From: Pedobacter sp. Leaf176
Lineage (GTDB): Bacteria; Bacteroidota; Bacteroidia; Sphingobacteriales; Sphingobacteriaceae
Direction: 5' to 3'
Length of the DNA: 64,000 nt
NCBI RefSeq assembly: GCF_001424305.1
Contig: NZ_LMPD01000004.1
Span: 248,001-312,000 of the forward strand
Position 1 is the first letter of the stretch; each line of letters begins with the position of its first letter. Shown here piece after piece: positions 41,344-50,985 of this stretch. The translations under genes and the position numbers were made by a program. Under the pieces are notes generated by a model. It saw only the letters and a list, made by a program, of their open reading frames with translations, ran no database searches and was not told where the DNA came from.

Positions 41344-42978
41344 TTATTTCTTTGGGTTGCCTTTGCCATCCATATCAACCACCGGACGTTTAGCTTGATT
41401 CGCCAATTCCCATGCGATATAATAGGTCAGATGTGCCCTTTTGGCCAGCAATTGGAAGTTAATTTTGCTTACCTCGTCGCCCGGGCGGTGGTAATCTTGC
41501 TGCAGCATGCCATCATAATAGAAAATAATTGGAATACCTAATTTTGCGAAGTTATAATGGTCTGACCGGTAATAAATTTGCTCAGGGTCTTTTGGATCAT
41601 CATATTTGAAATCCAGTTTCATTTTAGTATAAGTCGCGTTAACCCTATCCTGCAGATTCGCTAAATCGCTGCTCAACATTCTTGAACCAACTGAATAAAT
41701 ATAGTTTGCCGAATCTGGTTTGCCTAAATATTCTTCTCCAACACGGCCGATCATATCTGTATTTAAATCTGCAATTGTATTTTCTACAGGAAATACCGGA
41801 TGCTCTGAATACCAGTCTGAGCCCCAAAGCCCCTTCTCTTCGCCTACTACAGTCATAAATAAAATGCTGCGTTTTGGACCTTTTCCTGCTTTTTTTGCAT
41901 CCATAAATGCTTTTGCCATTAACAACACGCCTGTTGTTCCGGAACCATCATCATCAGCACCGTTGTTAACTTTGTCTGTTGCATTCGGGTCAGTAACTAA
42001 ACCAATATGATCATAGTGACCAGTTAAAACCAGCACTTCTTTTTTAAGTACAGGGTCAGAACCTTCCAGGTAACCTAAAACATTTTCACATCGAACTGGT
42101 GTCTCTGTTTTAGCGGCGCTTGCAGAAAATGGAACATTCAATACTTGCGAAGCCGGAGCCTGACTGTCAATAATTTTCTTTTGTAAATCTGTAACCGTGG
42201 TATTCGATGCTTTTAACAATTCGTTAGCAACAGCTGTTGATATTGAAATGCGTGGAACATCATTTTGTTTTTGGGCTTCCAAAGCAGCATTGGTTTTAAT
42301 CATCACCCGGCCGCTGTTTAGAGTTTTCTTTGTGTTTTCAGTAATTCTATCAACCATCGGGTCAATAAGAATGATAGCTTTAACCTGATTTTCAGCAAAA
42401 TATTTTGCTCTTGATTCAAGCATTGCACGGTAAGCTTGTCTGTCAACTCTTGTACCTGCTTTAACAGTTGGATCTCCTGCGCTGAACATCATCACAACTT
42501 TGCCTTTAATATCAGTTCCGGCGAAATCATTATAAGTTCCTTTGTTTATCGCGTAACCAACAAAAACGATTTGATCGGTTGAAAAAGTAAATCCTTTATC
42601 GCTGATTAGTGTTGGAGAAACGATATAATCCTTTTGATATTCTTTTGGCTGACCATTAACCGTTAACTGACTTTGTTTTAAAGTAACGTTAACCAAATCA
42701 ATTTTCTGGAAATAGTCGCCGTTAACAGGGCCCTTCAATCCAATTGATTTGAAGTAATTTTTGATATAATCTGCGGCCATCCATGCACCTTTCGTGCCTG
42801 TTTCACGACCTTCATATTCATCAGAAGCTAAAACGGAAAGGTGTTTAAATCCGTCAGCCGGGTTGATAGCTTTACTAAACCGTATTGCATCCTTATTTGG
42901 AGCGAGAGGTTTTACTTGTGCAAAGCAGCCCACACTCAGTACTGAAGCTAAGCCAAGGGTTAGAAATTTTTTATTCAT
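41344..42978 (-). CDS. M28 family peptidase with PA domain, exported
   Basis: 544 residues from the ATG at 42978 (MNKKFLTLGLASVLSVGCFAQ signal peptide); the longer frame start at 43053 is rejected. A PA domain (about residues 150-260, GTDIKGKVVMMFSAGDP) is inserted before the catalytic part. M28 zinc motifs: LTGHYDHIGLV (about residues 325-335), NNGADDDGSGTTGVL, TVVGEEKGLWGSDW, LNTDMIGR and YRSDHYNFAKLGIP. The signal peptide holds a Cys (SVGC) that is unlikely to be a lipobox because FAQ follows. It probably degrades peptides outside the inner membrane. It is a paralogue of the enzyme at 4762-5910. Confidence 0.92.
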   Translation of the reverse strand: MNKKFLTLGLASVLSVGCFAQVKPLAPNKDAIRFSKAINPADGFKHLSVLASDEYEGRETGTKGAWMAADYIKNYFKSIGLKGPVNGDYFQKIDLVNVTLKQSQLTVNGQPKEYQKDYIVSPTLISDKGFTFSTDQIVFVGYAINKGTYNDFAGTDIKGKVVMMFSAGDPTVKAGTRVDRQAYRAMLESRAKYFAENQVKAIILIDPMVDRITENTKKTLNSGRVMIKTNAALEAQKQNDVPRISISTAVANELLKASNTTVTDLQKKIIDSQAPASQVLNVPFSASAAKTETPVRCENVLGYLEGSDPVLKKEVLVLTGHYDHIGLVTDPNATDKVNNGADDDGSGTTGVLLMAKAFMDAKKAGKGPKRSILFMTVVGEEKGLWGSDWYSEHPVFPVENTIADLNTDMIGRVGEEYLGKPDSANYIYSVGSRMLSSDLANLQDRVNATYTKMKLDFKYDDPKDPEQIYYRSDHYNFAKLGIPIIFYYDGMLQQDYHRPGDEVSKINFQLLAKRAHLTYYIAWELANQAKRPVVDMDGKGNPKK

Positions 42979-43006
42979 TATGTAGTAAAAAGTTAGTTTC
43001 TTAATA

Positions 43007-43444
43007 TTAGCAGGATATTTTCTCAACCCTGTTTTGGTGGCGTCCACCTTCAAATCCGGTGTTTAAAAAAGTTGTTGCAATTTCTTTAGCAAGTTCTTCG
43101 GATACAAACCTCGCAGGAATACATAAAATGTTGGCATCATTATGTTTTCTAACTAGTGATGCAACTTCGTTCTCCCAGCATAATCCAGCTCTGATTCCCT
43201 GATGTTTATTGGCTGTTATCGCAACGCCATTTGCCGAACCACAGAGTAAAATACCGTAATTAAAATCTCCGCTTTCTACAGCAGAAGCAACTGGATGTGC
43301 AAAATCCGGGTAATCAACCGAATCTAAAGAATGGGTTCCGAAGTCTTTAATTTCATGCTCAGCAAGAAAATCCTTTAACATTTCTTTATAGTCAAAACCT
43401 GCATGATCTGAACCAATTGCAATTTTAATTTTCGTGGTTGCCAT
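43007..43444 (-). CDS. rpiB: Ribose-5-phosphate isomerase B
   Basis: 145 residues, LacA/RpiB family. The start is IAIGSDHAGFDYKEML (residues 7-22). The catalytic Cys sits in GILLCGSANGVAITANKHQGIRAG (about residues 62-85), with conserved Asn and Arg around it. It interconverts ribose-5-phosphate and ribulose-5-phosphate in the pentose phosphate pathway. It reads in the same direction as tatC, 46 bases after that gene, so both may share a transcript. Confidence 0.95.
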   Translation of the reverse strand: MATTKIKIAIGSDHAGFDYKEMLKDFLAEHEIKDFGTHSLDSVDYPDFAHPVASAVESGDFNYGILLCGSANGVAITANKHQGIRAGLCWENEVASLVRKHNDANILCIPARFVSEELAKEIATTFLNTGFEGGRHQNRVEKISC

Positions 43445-43490
43445 TTTTCAAATTTATTGAGAATAATGAAATCTATTCGTAATGTTTTTG

Positions 43491-44372
43491 TTAGTTAGCA
43501 TAGAAAGCTGCATCCGCTTTTTTCTTCTTTTTTTCAATGTAAGCTGATACAAAAATACTGGCTTCATATAATAAAAATAATGGAGCAGCTACTGTAAGCA
43601 TTGTTAAAATATCGGGCGTCGGTGTTACAATCGCTGAAATAATTAGAATAATAACGGCCGCGTATCTTCTGCTCGAGCGCATTAGTTTTGGGGTCATCAA
43701 TCCTAGTTTCGAAAGGATAAAAATTATAATTGGTAATTCGAATATAATTCCCGTTCCAAGCGTTAATGTCGCTATAGAAGAAACATAGGAGTCGACTGTA
43801 AATGTGTTTTTAATTTCAGAACTGACAGTGTAGCCTGTTAAAAAATTAATCGACAAGGCGCAAATAATAAAATATCCGAATACAATACCGATAATGAAAA
43901 GTACAGATGCGAAGAATACAAAACCACTGGCAGATTTACGTTCTTTCTCATGCAAAGCGGGCTTAACAAAGCGCCAGATTTCCCATAATAGGTAAGGGAA
44001 ACCTAAAACAATACCACACATCACACAAACATTAAGCTGCAAATTAAACTGACCAGCCATTTCGGTATTGATGATTTCCCCATTAATTTTGGTGATACAC
44101 ATGTCCTTTCCAAGGGAGGGGAATTGCTCTACAAGTTTACACATCATTCTGTAAGTCCAGAAATCCGGTTTTTTTGGTCCGAAAATTATCTTATCAAGAA
44201 TTTCTTCGTTGAAGTAAAATGCAATGCCAGTAAAAACAGCGATGGCGATTACGGCTCTGATTAAATGTTTACGGAGCACATCGAGGTGATCGAAAAAAGA
44301 CATTTCAGCTTCTAATGTTGTGCTCTTTTGTCCGATAGCTTTTGTAAGTAGTGATTTTTTAGTGTCGCTCAT
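43491..44372 (-). CDS. tatC: Sec-independent protein translocase subunit TatC
   Basis: 293 residues, slightly longer than the roughly 250 of E. coli TatC because of an N-terminal tail and an enlarged first periplasmic loop (about residues 60-115). The signature start SFFDHLDVLRKHLIRAVIAI (about residues 25-44) and the six TM helices are visible, with PYLLWEIWRFVKPALHEKERK as the conserved cytoplasmic loop. It is the twin-arginine signal receptor of the Tat system. TatA is not adjacent. A terminator for the upstream gene lies immediately before it. Confidence 0.95.
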   Translation of the reverse strand: MSDTKKSLLTKAIGQKSTTLEAEMSFFDHLDVLRKHLIRAVIAIAVFTGIAFYFNEEILDKIIFGPKKPDFWTYRMMCKLVEQFPSLGKDMCITKINGEIINTEMAGQFNLQLNVCVMCGIVLGFPYLLWEIWRFVKPALHEKERKSASGFVFFASVLFIIGIVFGYFIICALSINFLTGYTVSSEIKNTFTVDSYVSSIATLTLGTGIIFELPIIIFILSKLGLMTPKLMRSSRRYAAVIILIISAIVTPTPDILTMLTVAAPLFLLYEASIFVSAYIEKKKKKADAAFYAN

Positions 44373-44383
44373 GTTGAAAACAA

Positions 44384-44415
44384 AAATACCATTCTAAATG
44401 AATAGAATGGTATTT
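44384..44415 (-). terminator. Terminator between the beta-propeller lipoprotein and tatC
   Basis: AAATACCATTCTA (44384-44396) pairs perfectly with TAGAATGGTATTT (44403-44415). On the minus strand a T-rich run follows, and tatC's ATG comes 12 bases later. Confidence 0.75.
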
Positions 44416-44503
44416 ACGTGTTAAATATAGAAATAGTTTATGTTAATGTGAGAATTGGCTTTAAAATAGAAACCTGTTTTCTGAAATTATTGAAAATTAG
44501 ATG

Positions 44504-45706
44504 TTATTTAACAACTTTGATTATGCTCAATTGTCTCATATTTGCAGCATTACGATAATCAAATTGAAAAACGCCATCCTCCCCGGTAACGATTAATGAT
44601 TTCGGACCTGCAACTACATCAAAACTTTTAATTGTACTTAAATGCTGCAACATATTTTTCCCAATCTCACTTTTGTTATCAATATTAAAACTTTTAATAC
44701 CAAAAGCACCTTCACACAGAAAAAGATTATTGCCAGTTACGCTTAATCCATGCGGATTTTGCATTGGAAAAACAGCAACTTGTTTAGGTTTTGAAGGGTC
44801 TTCGATGTCGACAACCTCCAACTGATTACTTGCTTGTCTGCACATATTTCCGGTGCGCAAGGTAACGAAGGCATATTTACCTTGAATAACAACAGGATCG
44901 CAGGCAAATACATGGCTATATGTCGATAATTTTATAGGATTTGCAGCATCAGCAGCACTAAAAATATGCATGCCCGTATTCGTTCCTATGAATAATTTGT
45001 TATCGTAAGGAAATATTGTTTCAACTCCCCAACCTAAGCTTATGGCTTTTATAAATGTTGGATTTGCTGCCGTTTTTACATCGAACAAACTCAAATCGTT
45101 GATGCCAACGGTATATAGATAATCATTCATAAGGGTAAACCGGGCCATTGAACCACCTTGTCCGGAAGATCCACTTTGTGAAAATGAGCCGGAGTAAGAT
45201 GCAGCATCGTACATCACACCTGATTTATAGGTTTGCTTTTTAACGACGGTATCTTTTGTGATGTACAGATATTTTTGAATGCCTAAAGAATAAACCTGTT
45301 TAAAAACATCGTTTACTCTTTTAACTTGTTTTATGTTGCCCATGTTCGAGATATCGAAAGCAAGTAAATCGATAAAACTATCTGCGTAGAGAACATTATT
45401 GTGAATGGCAAGGTCTACGTTGCCAGGAATCTGAACGAAGGCAATATTTACAGGAGCGGCGGGATTGACATTATTATAAATATGGATCCCCTCTCCAGGC
45501 TCATTGATAAAAAGATAATCATTGTAAATGTAGATTTTTCCAGTTTTCTTTGCTGGCATTGCTTTGGTTAATCCTACTGGTAATGCTCTCATTTGATCGA
45601 CAGTAATCATTTTTGTAATCGTGATTACTTCATAATCATCTTTTTTGCACTGAATAAATACTACACCAATTAAGAGCAGTAGTAAAGCGTTAAATAGATT
45701 TTTCAT
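44504..45706 (-). CDS. LVIVD-repeat (beta-propeller) lipoprotein
   Basis: 400 residues. A lipoprotein signal (MKNLFNALLLLLIGVVFIQC) ends with Cys 20. The rest is built of repeated units with the LVIVD-type core, for example GKIYIYNDYLFINEPGEGIH, NNVLYADSFIDLLAFDISN, YLYTVGINDLSLFDVKTAANP and YAFVTLRTGN...LEVVDIEDPSKP. About seven blades can be counted, suggesting a beta-propeller at the cell surface or periplasm. No catalytic site is seen. It stands as a single transcription unit. Function is unknown. Confidence 0.8.
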   Translation of the reverse strand: MKNLFNALLLLLIGVVFIQCKKDDYEVITITKMITVDQMRALPVGLTKAMPAKKTGKIYIYNDYLFINEPGEGIHIYNNVNPAAPVNIAFVQIPGNVDLAIHNNVLYADSFIDLLAFDISNMGNIKQVKRVNDVFKQVYSLGIQKYLYITKDTVVKKQTYKSGVMYDAASYSGSFSQSGSSGQGGSMARFTLMNDYLYTVGINDLSLFDVKTAANPTFIKAISLGWGVETIFPYDNKLFIGTNTGMHIFSAADAANPIKLSTYSHVFACDPVVIQGKYAFVTLRTGNMCRQASNQLEVVDIEDPSKPKQVAVFPMQNPHGLSVTGNNLFLCEGAFGIKSFNIDNKSEIGKNMLQHLSTIKSFDVVAGPKSLIVTGEDGVFQFDYRNAANMRQLSIIKVVK

Positions 45707-45822
45707 AATTGAATGTTTAAATTAAAACGATTGTAATCCCTTAAACGCTACAATGTTAACTTAAAGATTTAGAATTTTCTAATGAATCAGTTGTTCTGAA
45801 TTGTTTTATTAGTCAGAAAACA

Positions 45823-45855
45823 AAACAGCCAAGTTTTTTGAGGACTTGGCTGTTT
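45823..45855 (-). terminator. Terminator after accC
   Basis: AAACAGCCAAGT (45823-45834) and ACTTGGCTGTTT (45844-45855) form a perfect 12-bp stem. A T-rich run follows on the minus strand, 21 bases after the accC stop. Confidence 0.85.
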
Positions 45856-45875
45856 AAGAATACTAGATATAATTG

Positions 45876-47219
45876 TTATGAATCCACAAATTCGAATGTT
45901 TCCATAAATTTTGTAGTAAAATTACCGGCTCTGAAATTAGGGTCTTTCATTAACTGTAAATGGAAGGGAATGGTTGTTTTAACGCCTTCGATTACAAATT
46001 CACTCAAAGCACGTTCCATCGTACAAATTGCCTCTTCGCGGGTTTGGGCCACGCAAATTAACTTTGCGATCATTGAATCATAGTTTGATGGAATTTGATA
46101 TCCGGCATAAACATGTGTATCAACACGTACACCATGTCCACCAGGAGAGTGGAAATTGGTGATCCTTCCCGGTGAGGGACGGAAGTTATTCGCTGGATCT
46201 TCAGCGTTTATACGGCATTCGATTGCATGCATTTCCGGGGTATAATTTTTACCTGAAATTGGAATTCCTGCGGCAACCTTAATCTGTTCTTTAATTAAAT
46301 CAAAATTGATAACCTCTTCAGTAACCGGATGTTCTACCTGGATACGGGTGTTCATCTCCATAAAATAGAAATTACGGTGTTTATCAACTAAAAATTCGAT
46401 GGTTCCAGCACCTTCATAATTTACAGCCATTGCGCCTTTAATTGCCGCTTCCCCCATTCTAATCCGAAGTTCTTCAGTCATAAAAGGGGATGGAGACTCT
46501 TCCACCAATTTCTGATGGCGACGTTGTATTGAGCAATCACGCTCTGATAAATGACAGGCTTTTCCAAACTGATCTCCGATAATCTGAATTTCAATGTGGC
46601 GTGGATCTTCAATGTATTTTTCTAAATATAAACCATCATTTCCAAAAGCTGCGCCAGACTCCTGGCGGGCACTATCCCATGCATTTTCAAAATCTTCATC
46701 CTTCCAAACCACACGCATACCGCGTCCACCGCCACCGGCAGTCGCTTTAAGTATTACCGGATAACCCATTTCATTTGCAATTGCAATACCTTCTTTAACG
46801 CTGGTAAGCAAACCTTCAGAACCGGGAATTGTTGGTACACCTGCAATTTTCATGGTTTCTTTGGCAGAAGCTTTATCGCCCATGCCATTAATCTGCTCAG
46901 GTGTCGCGCCGATAAATTTGATGCCATACTCACGGCAGATATTCGAAAATTTAGCGTTTTCAGATAAAAATCCGTAGCCGGGATGAATCGCGTCAGCGTT
47001 CGTTAATTCAGCGGCTGATATAATGTTAGGAATATTTAAATAAGAATCTTTACTCGGCGGCGGGCCAATACAAACAGCCTCATCAGCAAAACGTACGTGT
47101 AAACTCTCTCTGTCGGCAGTAGAGTAAACCGCAACCGTTTTGATGCCCATTTCCTTACAGGTGCGAATAATACGCAAAGCGATTTCACCCCTGTTGGCAA
47201 TTAGTATTTTTTTAAACAT
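45876..47219 (-). CDS. accC: Biotin carboxylase subunit of acetyl-CoA carboxylase
   Basis: 447 residues, full length. The start is [26 protein letters not shown]. The ATP-grasp Gly-rich loop is [12 protein letters not shown] (about residues 158-169). [17 protein letters not shown] and the metal/bicarbonate region [27 protein letters not shown] (about residues 275-300) are as expected. It carboxylates biotin on AccB with ATP and bicarbonate for malonyl-CoA synthesis. It follows accB with a 216-base gap that contains a repeat, and a terminator ends the cluster. Confidence 0.97.
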   Translation of the reverse strand: MFKKILIANRGEIALRIIRTCKEMGIKTVAVYSTADRESLHVRFADEAVCIGPPPSKDSYLNIPNIISAAELTNADAIHPGYGFLSENAKFSNICREYGIKFIGATPEQINGMGDKASAKETMKIAGVPTIPGSEGLLTSVKEGIAIANEMGYPVILKATAGGGGRGMRVVWKDEDFENAWDSARQESGAAFGNDGLYLEKYIEDPRHIEIQIIGDQFGKACHLSERDCSIQRRHQKLVEESPSPFMTEELRIRMGEAAIKGAMAVNYEGAGTIEFLVDKHRNFYFMEMNTRIQVEHPVTEEVINFDLIKEQIKVAAGIPISGKNYTPEMHAIECRINAEDPANNFRPSPGRITNFHSPGGHGVRVDTHVYAGYQIPSNYDSMIAKLICVAQTREEAICTMERALSEFVIEGVKTTIPFHLQLMKDPNFRAGNFTTKFMETFEFVDS

Positions 47220-47311
47220 AATTTTTTAATTGATGATTACATCGATGGTACGATTACACTGATCATTTAGCGTAATGTAAACCGAAATAATCAAATTTTA
47301 AATTAAATGCC

Positions 47312-47335
47312 ATGGTTCGTGTCGCCACGAACCAT
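47312..47335. repeat. GGTTCGTG/CACGAACC palindrome between accB and accC
   Basis: ATGGTTCGTG (47312-47321) pairs with CACGAACCAT (47326-47335) around TCGC. The 8-bp arms GGTTCGTG/CACGAACC recur at 62483-62502 with another loop. A second part (GTGAGGACACAGACCGAGGC, 47399-47418) matches the same dispersed family. Confidence 0.65.
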
Positions 47336-47436
47336 TTATATTTTTCAGTTCGTTAAAATGCAAACTGAATTTCATCGTAATTTTACGGTATTCCGGTTAG
47401 TGAGGACACAGACCGAGGCGTAAGCTAAGGTTATTT

Positions 47437-47913
47437 TTAAATAGGTTCTACTAAAAACAGCGGTTGATCGTATTCAACTGGAGATGCATTGTCAACCAGA
47501 ATTTTAACAATACGGCCTGAAACTTCACTTTCAATTTCATTGAAAAGCTTCATTGCTTCTATGATACAGATTACTTTACCCGTCGCAATTTCATCACCTA
47601 CATTAACAAACATTGGCTTGTCTGGGCTAGATGAACGGTAGAAAGTACCGATCATTGGGGATTTAATCGTAATGTATTTTGAAGTATCTTCTGCAGCTGG
47701 AACAGCCGGAGTTGAAGCTGCCGGAGCCGTAGGTGCCGCAGCAACTGGTGCAGCTGCCTGTATAAGCGGCGTTTGTGGTACAGTTGCATGTACAACCGTT
47801 GGCGCCTGGTTTGTTTTAATGGTGATTTTAAAATTCTCTTGCTCGATAGCAACTTCATTTACACCAGAACGGGAAACAAATTTAATTAGTTCCTGTATTT
47901 GTTTGATATCCAT
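47437..47913 (-). CDS. accB: Biotin carboxyl carrier protein of acetyl-CoA carboxylase
   Basis: 158 residues. The N-terminal helix region ([23 protein letters not shown]) leads to an Ala/Pro-rich flexible linker (about residues 38-75). The C-terminal biotinyl domain starts at [17 protein letters not shown] and holds the biotinylated Lys in [12 protein letters not shown] (about residues 120-131). It carries carboxybiotin between AccC and the transferase. It lies in the order fabH-accB-accC. Confidence 0.96.
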   Translation of the reverse strand: MDIKQIQELIKFVSRSGVNEVAIEQENFKITIKTNQAPTVVHATVPQTPLIQAAAPVAAAPTAPAASTPAVPAAEDTSKYITIKSPMIGTFYRSSSPDKPMFVNVGDEIATGKVICIIEAMKLFNEIESEVSGRIVKILVDNASPVEYDQPLFLVEPI

Positions 47914-48078
47914 TTTTTAAGCTTTTATGTAAAAAATAGTGATTATTGAATTAACTAAGTTATACTTTTATTGTTTTGTTTTTTTAGCTGGTTGATTCTT
48001 TGGGCATTTCGTTATTTGGTGTACAATGACCGGTATTTAGCGTTGTAAATACTAACAAACTAAAAAACCAACAACCAA

Positions 48079-49074
48079 TTAACTATTATAGGCCCACTTA
48101 AGGTATATAGAGCCCCATGTAAAACCACCACCAAACGCGGCTAATACAATATTATCGCCTTTTTTTAATTTATTTTCCCACTCCCACAGGCATAAAGGAA
48201 TTGTGCCGTTTGTTGTATTTCCATAACGTTCGATATTAATCATAACCTTATCAGTTGTTACACCCATACGGTTTGCTGTAGCATCGATAATCCGTTTATT
48301 TGCCTGGTGAGGCACCAGCCACGCCACCTCTTCAGCAGTTAAGCCATTGCGTTCCATAATTTCGGCAGCAACATCTGCCATATTGGTTACAGCGAATTTG
48401 AATACCGTAGGACCTTCCTGGTGTGCGTAATGTTCTCTGGCATCAATCGTTTCATGTGTAGCAGGTTTAACCGAACCGCCAGCTTTCATGCCCAAAAAAT
48501 CTCTTCCCGCACCATCTGTTCTTAATATTGAATCAATAACACCAAAACCTTCCTCATTAGGTTCAAGTAAAGCGCAGCCACATCCATCACCAAAAATGAT
48601 ACAAGTGGTGCGATCTTCATAATTAATAATGGACGACATTTTATCTCCACCAACCACTAAAACTTTTTTATGCCTGCCAGATTCAACAAAAGAAGCTCCT
48701 GTAGCAAGGCCGAATATAAAGCCAGAACAAGCGGCTTGTAAATCATATCCCCAGGCATTTGTAGCGCCGATTTTATCAGCTAAAACGTTAGCTGTTGCAG
48801 GAAAGGTAAAATCTGGGGTAGTGGTGCAAAAAATAATCAATTCAATTTCCTTTGCATCAATACCCCTTTTTTTAAGCAAACCATTTACAGCATGAACTGC
48901 CATGTCTGAGGTACCTAAACCTTCTCCTTTTAAAATTCTGCGCTCTTTAATTCCCGTTCTGCTGGTAATCCATTCATCCGAAGTATCAACCATGGTTTCT
49001 AACTCTGCGTTTGTAAGCACATAGTCGGGAACATAACCATTTACTGCTGTGATAGCAGCGTGAATTTTACTCAT
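48079..49074 (-). CDS. fabH: 3-oxoacyl-ACP synthase III
   Basis: 331 residues. Catalytic triad regions: Cys in [12 protein letters not shown] (about residues 108-119), His in [12 protein letters not shown] (about residues 255-266) and Asn in [11 protein letters not shown] (about residues 284-294). It starts fatty-acid synthesis by joining acyl-CoA and malonyl-ACP. Its place after plsX in the rpmF-plsX-fabH block identifies it as the housekeeping copy; a divergent paralogue lies at 57053-58099. Confidence 0.96.
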   Translation of the reverse strand: MSKIHAAITAVNGYVPDYVLTNAELETMVDTSDEWITSRTGIKERRILKGEGLGTSDMAVHAVNGLLKKRGIDAKEIELIIFCTTTPDFTFPATANVLADKIGATNAWGYDLQAACSGFIFGLATGASFVESGRHKKVLVVGGDKMSSIINYEDRTTCIIFGDGCGCALLEPNEEGFGVIDSILRTDGAGRDFLGMKAGGSVKPATHETIDAREHYAHQEGPTVFKFAVTNMADVAAEIMERNGLTAEEVAWLVPHQANKRIIDATANRMGVTTDKVMINIERYGNTTNGTIPLCLWEWENKLKKGDNIVLAAFGGGFTWGSIYLKWAYNS

Positions 49075-49091
49075 TTTAATATTTTTGATAA

Positions 49092-50030
49092 TTATTTAAA
49101 TGCAATTCTAATTTTTTCTATCAACCCGGTTGTAATCATCTCCCTGGATTGTAAAACCATGTTCTTAACAGCAAGCGGACTCGAAATTCCATGTCCGATA
49201 ACTACAGGCGCATTAACGCCTAATACCGGGCTACCACCATATTGCTCATAATTAAAGCGATCGAAAAATTCATCTTTCAATCCTTTTTTCACTGTAAGCA
49301 CGTAAAACGATTCGGCCAGTTTGAGTACCACATTTCCTGTAAAACCATCGCACACAATAACATCTGCCTTGTCGTTAAATAAATCCCTTCCTTCAACGTT
49401 GCCAACGAAATTGAATAAATCTGTTTCCTTCATTAAGGGAAAAGTGGCCATGCTCAGCATATTTCCTTTCTCATCTTCTTCACCGATATTCATTAAAGCG
49501 ACTTTAGGTTCATTTATCTGCAGCAAATTTTCTGCATACAGGCTACCCAGAACGCCAAATTGTAAAAGGATATCCGGTTTACAATCTGCATTTGCGCCAA
49601 CATCCAGTAGTAAACCGGTGCCGCCTTTAATTTTTGGAAGGATTGTACATAAACAGGGGCGGATAATGCCCGGAATGGTTTTAACACTGAAAACTGCACC
49701 AACCAGCATCGCGCCTGAATTACCTGCGCTGGCAAAAGAATCGATTTTACCTTCTTTTAAAAGATTAAAACCAACGGCTATGCTCGATTTAGGTTTTTGA
49801 ACAATTGCTTTAGTGGGGTGTTCGCCCATACCAATTACTTCATCAGTATGAACGTATTCAAAATGATCCGGATTAAATCCTTCCTCTGCAAGGATTGGTT
49901 TAATCTGTTCGGTATCGCCGATAAGAACAAGATGCTCTCCGGCATTTAGCGATTGATGGGCTGCTATTGCTCCTAAAACAATTGCTTTAGGAGCATAGTC
50001 TCCGCCCATTATGTCGAGGCCTATTTTCAT
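49092..50030 (-). CDS. plsX: Phosphate acyltransferase PlsX
   Basis: 312 residues. The start [21 protein letters not shown] is the family signature. Further motifs are [27 protein letters not shown] (about residues 84-110) and [15 protein letters not shown] (about residues 206-220). It makes acyl-phosphate from acyl-ACP for phospholipid synthesis. It is 17 bases upstream of fabH in the same direction. Confidence 0.96.
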   Translation of the reverse strand: MKIGLDIMGGDYAPKAIVLGAIAAHQSLNAGEHLVLIGDTEQIKPILAEEGFNPDHFEYVHTDEVIGMGEHPTKAIVQKPKSSIAVGFNLLKEGKIDSFASAGNSGAMLVGAVFSVKTIPGIIRPCLCTILPKIKGGTGLLLDVGANADCKPDILLQFGVLGSLYAENLLQINEPKVALMNIGEEDEKGNMLSMATFPLMKETDLFNFVGNVEGRDLFNDKADVIVCDGFTGNVVLKLAESFYVLTVKKGLKDEFFDRFNYEQYGGSPVLGVNAPVVIGHGISSPLAVKNMVLQSREMITTGLIEKIRIAFK

Positions 50031-50131
50031 AGAAAAAATTTGTCTGTATTCGTTTCAGGTTAATCCTGAAAATTTCAGTTGACTAAGGTATGACTAAAGC
50101 CGCTGAAAACACAAACAATTTTTTAAGAAAA

Positions 50132-50323
50132 TTACCCGATTTGAGTATTTTCGATAACCAATTTACCGTTATAGTATAGGTTACCATCAATGTTGTAAGC
50201 ACGGTGAGGTACGTGGATAGCACCTGTTGCTGAGCATGTTGCTAAAGAAGGTGTCACTGCTTTGTAGTGGGTTCTTCTTTTATTTTTTCTCTGTTTCGAG
50301 ATTTTCCGTTTTGGATGTGCCAT
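50132..50323 (-). CDS. rpmF: 50S ribosomal protein L32
   Basis: 63 residues. MAHPKRKISKQRKNKRRTHYKA is the standard L32 N-terminus, and the length is right. The usual zinc-binding Cys pairs are reduced: only one Cys (LATCSATG) is seen, pointing to a zinc-free (C-minus) form. It sits between the DUF177 gene and plsX, as in many bacteria. Confidence 0.96.
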   Translation of the reverse strand: MAHPKRKISKQRKNKRRTHYKAVTPSLATCSATGAIHVPHRAYNIDGNLYYNGKLVIENTQIG

Positions 50324-50338
50324 TGGTGTATAATCTAA

Positions 50339-50869
50339 TTATTTTTTTAACTTATTAAGTGCTTCCCAACGCGGGTCGCTTGACTGTTCATTTTCTTCAG
50401 CTTGTTTATCAATAGAAAGTTGTTCCAATCTATCAATCATTTCCTGATCACACTCCTTACCGGCCTGCTCACAGTTTTTGATATAAGGCACTGCTACGTT
50501 AATCATTTCGTATAATGGGCCTGATATATCAATCGCAGTTTCCTTTCTGCTAAGCGAGATAATTTCATCATCATCGCTTTCCAAATCATCACCTGCAAAT
50601 TTTACGATTTGTCTTTCGTACAAATTAATCGGTAATGGAAATTCAGATAAGCATTTATCGCAATCTAAATTAACAGTGCCAATTACTTTGAATTTTAAAA
50701 GTAACATGGTCTCCTGCTTCTCAAGTTCCAGATTTACTTTTAAATTTCCGCTTTTGATTAACGAATACTTGAAAGCGTTAAAAAAGGTGTCATCAAGCTC
50801 ATATTCAAATTGATGGCTTCCCAATTTTAATCCGGTAAACGGTACTGAAAATTGTTTTAGCGGGTTCAA
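50339..50869 (-). CDS. DUF177 (YceD-like) protein
   Basis: 176 residues. Conserved features are an N-terminal LKQFSVPFTGLKLG..., LDCDKCLSEFPLPI with a CxxC (about residues 75-88) and a second Cys pair in YIKNCEQAGKECDQ. YceD-type proteins sit next to rpmF in most bacteria and have been tied to 23S rRNA (YceD/Duf177) in plants and E. coli. It is first in the lipid cluster and ends 16 bases before rpmF's ATG. Confidence 0.92.
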   Translation of the reverse strand: MNPLKQFSVPFTGLKLGSHQFEYELDDTFFNAFKYSLIKSGNLKVNLELEKQETMLLLKFKVIGTVNLDCDKCLSEFPLPINLYERQIVKFAGDDLESDDDEIISLSRKETAIDISGPLYEMINVAVPYIKNCEQAGKECDQEMIDRLEQLSIDKQAEENEQSSDPRWEALNKLKK

Positions 50870-50890
50870 TTACTATAAAATTTTAGCCTG

Positions 50891-50898
50891 CAAATGTA
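50891..50898 (-). promoter_or_regulatory. -7 promoter box of the DUF177-rpmF-plsX-fabH cluster
   Basis: The minus strand reads TACATTTG (then C), a full TAnnTTTG match, 21 bases before the DUF177 ATG. Confidence 0.5.
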
Positions 50899-50985
50899 GG
50901 GATAAAATAATTAGATAAAAAATGTTTTTTAAAAAATTGTTGGCTATTTTAAAAAACCAAGGTGTTTTTTTAAAACCACACAGGT

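Noticed and set aside
49321..49800. 159-codon plus-strand ORF across plsX
   Set aside because: Antisense shadow of plsX with no independent support.
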